Source: Cryptomeria japonica
Taxonomy: Eukaryota; Streptophyta; Pinopsida; Cupressales; Cupressaceae
NCBI RefSeq assembly: GCF_030272615.1
Contig: NC_081411.1
Coordinates: forward strand, 210,816,744 to 210,880,743
Length of the DNA stretch: 64,000 nt
Direction: 5' to 3'
Position 1 is the first letter of the stretch, and the number at the start of each line of letters is the position of its first letter. Of the stretch, positions 59,696 to 64,000 are shown one piece after another. Both the position numbers and the translations under genes were made by a program. Under the pieces are notes generated by a model that was not told the DNA's origin, made no database searches, and saw only the letters and a list, made by a program, of their open reading frames with translations.

Positions 59696-60854
59696 ATCCT
59701 TTCTGATTATTCATAGTTAGATCTGAAAATTGGATTCTTTGATTACATTTCCATGTTTGATCTTTTGCAAAATTTTAGAGGTTAATTGCATAAAAACCCT
59801 AAATTTTTCTTTTTAAGTAATTAAACTTGTGAAATGTTTAATTGTTGATGCTTGTTTCAGATCTGCCCTTCTATTACAAATTGTCAATTCATATTTGTGC
59901 ATTAATTTTGAAAATTAAGTGGTTAAGTGTCAAAACCCTAATTTTTGAAACCCTCTTGATTCAACATTTGTCCGACAATTTCACTGATCAAAACATTTCC
60001 AAATCGGCTGTAACTTTGGATTCCGCAATAAAATCATAATATCTTTCATCCCTGAAAATTTGGGAAAAAGCTGCGAGGACCGTGTGCACTCCGAGCGCCA
60101 TCATCCCTGACATTTTTTTCAAAATTTCGGGAACTAGATCTTACTGTATTTTTCTGCTAAAATCCAGAATTTTGGCTGATTTTATCAATTTTAACACCTT
60201 CAAATTTACAGTCAAAGTTGGTCTAGCGATTGCTTGGATTGAGGCTTCTAATCATTCAAAAATTGTTGAAATTGAAATTCATATCAAAATTGTGTTTCTT
60301 ACTATCCTAAATCTGAAAAGTGTGTTATCATTCATTCGAAATTTCAGTGATTTATTCAAATTTTCGCAATTTGTGACTTTTGAAATTAGGTGCTTAATTA
60401 CAACAACTTTGATTTCCACATTCAAAATTGAATTTTGCATGAAATTGAGTCAACTTTCAAATTTCAGAACTTGCATTGCTTTTGGTATTCCCTCTAAAAT
60501 CATAAAATTCAAAATTTCAGTTTCCCTCTTTTTCAAAATTCAAATTTTGCATTTTTCGACAATCTTGGTAGGGTTCAATTTTGAGATTGCAACTTTAATT
60601 TGGCCTATCTACAGATCGTAAAATCACTCAATTTTTTCAGGTTAGCTGTAAAATCATCATAACTTTCATCCCTGCAAATTTCGAAAAAAGTTGCGAGGAC
60701 CGTGTGCACTCCGTTCGCCATGGTCCCGGACATTTTTTCCGAAATTTCGGAAGATTGTCTTGATTGCATTTTACATCTTAAATCTAGAAGATTGGCTGGT
60801 TTTACTAAAATTTGCTACCTCTAAAATTCAAAATCTTCTCTCTCTCTTTAGTGC
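59696..60854 (+). other. untranslated leader of element 3 with repeated ~110-bp module
   Basis: A module containing GAGGACCGTGTGCAC, then CGCCAT..TCCC, and a T/A-rich AATTTCGG tail occurs at 60075 and 60695, with a third copy inside the LTR at 59274. The two leader copies are also preceded by a shared ATCATAA.(A/T)CTTTCATCCCTG segment. The 179-codon open frame at 60082-60621 is low-complexity Phe/Ile/Lys sequence and is not called as a gene. Confidence 0.7.
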
Positions 60855-62738
60855 ATGAGTTTTACAACAATAAGCCCTACTTACACTATTCCCGTTAGAC
60901 GAAGCCTTAGAATTAAGTCTTTCCAAGGTTTAAACCTAATTTGAATGGTCTTTTTAACGAGGACATAGGTAATTCCTCTAATCCTCTTAATGATGAAGAA
61001 GCTCTCCATGAGGTTTCTGTAGAACAACTTTCAAAATTGGATAACGAATTTGACGATTTTCGACAGTGGATGTCTCAAGAATACCCCGATAGTCAAGCTC
61101 TTTCATTAATTGAGGGTCTAAAACGTATGCTTCAAAGTGATAAGAATGGAATTGATATTTTGCATGGTATTGCACACATTGTGGATTCGAATGTGATGCC
61201 TATGAAGAGTTGTGCCGAAACTTTGGGTTATACACAACCTCCTACTCAAGTCAATCATTCTATTCCTTTGACGACTCCTATTGCTAGTATACCTACTTTT
61301 ACATCAAACATAATGACTACTTCAATACAAGACATTCCTCCTATGATCACTAATCATGGGGGCAATCCTTCTTCTTCAATCAACCCTCTTCCTTCATTCA
61401 ATCCAACTTCTTCATTCATTCCTTCAATGAGTGTTCCTATTATATCTCCACAAATGAACATGACGCAAGGGGGCAATTCATTTAACCCTTCCATTCCTCC
61501 TTGTAGTGTTCCTCCTGTCCAATCATCTCCTATGACTAACTATCATAGTGTCCCACCACCTTACTCTCTACCTTCTTTTAATAACATAACACCTCCATCA
61601 CAATCTAACACGTCTAATATGAATTCTTCGACTGAAGCGACCATTAACAATCTTGCACAAACTGTCTCTTCTTTACAGTAACAAATTGCCTCTATGAACC
61701 AATCTAAGTTTAGTGTGCCCACATTTGATGTTGCGAGCCCACTTTCTCTTGACATTGTTCGATCTATCCCCCCTAAACATGTTGAAATTCCGCACTTGGA
61801 ACTTTATAATGGTAAGGGTGATCCTCTAACACATGTTAAGACCTTTCAAACAATATGTACTGATTTTGCTTATGACCAAAGGTTGCTTGCAAAACTATTT
61901 ACTAGAACATTAAGAGACAAATCCCTACAATAGTATTTCTCGTTGCCTTCCTATTCTATTACTTCTTTCGAACAACTTGCAAATGCTTTCATTCAACAAT
62001 TTCAAAACAATATAAGTCCTAAGGTTACTTTGATTGATTTAATGCATTGTAAACAAGGTGTTAAAGAAAAAGTGACTGATTTCATTAGTAGATATAAGCA
62101 TTTGTATGCTCAAATTTCCTTTCCAGTGCCTGACAATGATATTCAAAGAATTTTTATTTCTAATTTACAAAAAGACATTAGAGAAAAACTCCTGTTTTCT
62201 GAGTTTACTTCTTTCCAACAGTTGTGCGCAACTCTTCACAATTATCAACTGACTGTGAGTCAAATGGAACAATCACATCCTATGGCTCCGAGTGATAAGG
62301 GTGATAGTAGTCAACAACCATTTGGGAAGTTTAAACTGAACAAAGAGTCCATTAAATTCAATGAAAACATCATCAACAACAATGTGAATGCAGCATCAGG
62401 TGTGTCTCCTATTTCTAAGTTTTTCAGGAAAGAAAGAAAGTTTACTCCTTTGAATGAATCATTGCATAGTATTATGAATAAGTTATTGGAACAAAATGTG
62501 CTTACTCTTCCTCCTATAAGGCAAATTGATCCTACAAAGATTACTTCACCTTATTTTGATTACAAATCTTTTTGTCAATTTCATCGTCAACCTGGGCATG
62601 ATACTGAAAAATGTTTTGCTTTAAAGGGTAAAATTCAAGATTTGATTGATAATAATACTATCTCTGTTTCTGGAGTGAATGATAAAGGCAACACATCTCT
62701 AGCTCCTCCTAACCAAAATCTTTAGATTTTTACTGATC
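60855..62738 (+). pseudogene. gag: gag of element 3
   Basis: The likely start is ATG 60855 (MSFTTISPTYTIPVRRSL); a 1-nt indel near 60938 then moves to the frame used onward. An acidic N-terminal region is followed by a Pro/Ser/Thr-rich linker (61240-61640). The capsid core begins VEIPHLELYNGKGDPLTHVK at about 61780 and runs through YFSLP, FIQQFQNN and FISRYKHLYAQISFPVPD. A zinc knuckle variant FCQFHRQPGHDTEKCFALKG lies at about 62569-62628. Stops occur at 61679 (TAA), 61931 (TAG, probable Trp) and 62723 (TAG, probable Gln). Confidence 0.88.
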
Positions 62739-64000
62739 CATTGCCTTCTCATACCTCTAATGTGATTGATACTACTGATTCCTCTGTCTCACCTGATGAT
62801 CTTGTGTCTATGACTCCGAATGTGATTAACTTTGTGGAGCAACAGAAAATCCCTAAAGAACCTTCCATCACATTTGATTCTAGTGAAACTATCAGGGCAC
62901 CTGATGGTCCTTTATATATAGTTGCAAAAGTCAAGAACACACCTTGCCGTGGAGTGCTTATTGATCCTTCTTGTATGGTTAATGTCATTACTGAAGAATT
63001 TCTTTTTACTTTGCAATTGAATCAAGTGATCTATGACAAAACAGATGTGATTGTGAAATTATTTGATGCATTTTCTTCTCCTGCAATTGGTTCTATTACA
63101 TTACCTATTGAGGTCCGTAACAAATCCCTTGATGTGAACTTTGCTATTATTCCATCATCCGAACAATTTCGTGTGAAGCTAGGCTATCCTTGGCTATCTT
63201 CCATGAAAGCTATTGCTTCTCCTATTCACAAGTGTTTGAAATTTCCCCATAATGGTGAAGTTGTTACTATCAATCATAGTCTCTTTAAACCAGCTGAAAG
63301 AACTTCTAGCGTTCCTATTGATTATTTTTGGCCTAAACAATTCCAATCTCTTCCTCCGCGAAGTGATCATCTTTTCAAATCTTATCAAAAGTGGAAAAAA
63401 GATATGATCCTATCTCTAAGTGAACCTAAAACACCTAAACTTGACATTCCTATCATTTTTGAGAAGGAAGTTCTTCCTTTGAAAGATAAAACTAATGTCT
63501 TTCCTCAAGAAGATTCCCAACCCATTCCTATGGATGTGACTATGCCTATATCTAATAAACCTCCTAAGAGTAGACCTATACCTCCTCGTCATGATGGACT
63601 TGGTCTCCTTCCTAAACCAAATATTCCTCCCTTATATGGAGCAGTTCCTCCTCCTTCCTCTTATGGAGAGAAGAGACCTTCCTCTTCTCCTATTATCCAG
63701 CCTAAGAGACCACAACCTAAACACCCAAGTGATAAGGATGAGAACATTCCTCCTCCTCAATCTTCGCAACTTCCTACTAAGACTAGACGAAATTGTTCTG
63801 CACGTGAACGCCGATGAAAGCGTCATCTTAGAGCTCAGGCAGCTGCCTCTCAAACTTTGCAATCCCCAAAAACACCTTCAACAAGCATTATTCCATTTTC
63901 TCCTCAGCCGACGATTGAGCCGAAATCTCCTAAACATAAGATGCATGATGGTCTTGATCCTATGCGAGTTAAAGATCCTATTTTTATAAATCTTGATGAT
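62739..64000 (+). pseudogene. protease region of element 3, runs off window
   Basis: Same frame as gag. A protease-like segment VKNTPCRGVLIDPSCMVNVI then TEEFLFTL, followed by FAIIPSSEQFRVKLGYPWLS, matches the retropepsin arrangement of these elements. The active-site triplet reads D-P-S rather than D-S/T-G. A Pro-rich linker (63500-63780) follows. TGA 63815 (CGA to TGA, Arg) breaks the frame, which then stays open to the window end (KDPIFINLDD). RT is expected just beyond. Confidence 0.75.

Larger units (their letters stand above)
58393..64000 (+). mobile_element. element 3: Ty3/gypsy LTR retrotransposon, 5' part
   Basis: Starts TGTAGCATCC at 58393, directly after TGGCT within the right inverted-repeat arm, and continues past the window end. 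It comprises a 1,281-bp LTR, a PBS, a long leader with repeated modules, and a gag-protease frame. Gag zinc-knuckle wording (C.FH...GHDTE.C) is that of Tat/Athila-type gypsy elements. RT and integrase lie outside the window, so the lineage is inferred. Confidence 0.85.

Noticed and set aside
60082-60621. 179-codon open frame in element 3 leader
   Set aside because: Low-complexity Phe/Ile/Lys/Ser composition from AT-rich leader DNA. It overlaps the repeated module, shows no domain and no reason to be translated.
1-64000. CRISPR arrays, tRNA or rRNA genes
   Set aside because: No regularly spaced identical repeats, no cloverleaf with T-arm and anticodon signals, and no rRNA-like conserved blocks were seen. 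The eukaryotic context makes CRISPR irrelevant.

Overview
The window looks like intergenic DNA from a large plant nuclear genome, most likely a gymnosperm (conifer-type). It is AT-rich and filled with old LTR retrotransposons, LINE and copia fragments, foldback elements and degenerate telomere-like arrays. I see one apparently intact protein-coding gene, a small RING-H2 gene at 55654-56268. The species assignment is inference from element content and style, not from a marker gene.

Layout. 1-2352: AT-rich DNA with a cluster of GGGCCCC-centred palindromes and one unrecognised minus-strand coding relic. 2353-18711: a complete Ty3/gypsy element (element 1) with unusually long LTRs of 5.29 and 4.96 kb that start TGTTA and end TAACA, with near-matching 5-bp target duplications (CTATT/CTATC). 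Its internal part encodes gag, protease, an archaeal-type RNase H domain that lies BEFORE the reverse transcriptase, then RT, RNase H and integrase. Each LTR also carries a roughly 1,030-codon reading frame. The only visible TATA box near the PBS is at the far end of the LTR, so this frame sits in U3. 18712-23739: an L1-type LINE relic on the minus strand, a copia-like LTR relic and short tandem repeats. 23740-31616: a complete chromovirus (element 2) with 1.59-kb LTRs, an initiator-Met-type PBS, gag-pol with a C-terminal chromodomain, and a polypurine tract. 31617-34996: an unrecognised minus-strand relic, then a copia LTR/integrase/RT relic fused to a LINE fragment.

35000-58392: very AT-rich DNA with long degenerate CCCTAA/TTAGGG-like arrays in both orientations, punctuated by a CATGATGTAAA motif. 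Two nearly identical arms (43055-44022 and 57059-58392) form a large inverted repeat around a 13-kb spacer. The spacer holds a 5'-truncated minus-strand L1 LINE (45110-48660), a retroposed poly(A)-ended segment (51625-53170), short tandem repeats and the RING gene. 58393-64000: the 5' part of a third Ty3/gypsy element (element 3; Tat/Athila-like gag), which inserted into the right arm and runs off the window.

Nearly all element genes are broken. The stops and substitutions are mostly C-to-T or G-to-A changes (CAG/CAA to TAG/TAA, CGA to TGA, TGG to TAG/TGA), the pattern expected from deamination of methylated cytosine in silenced plant transposons.
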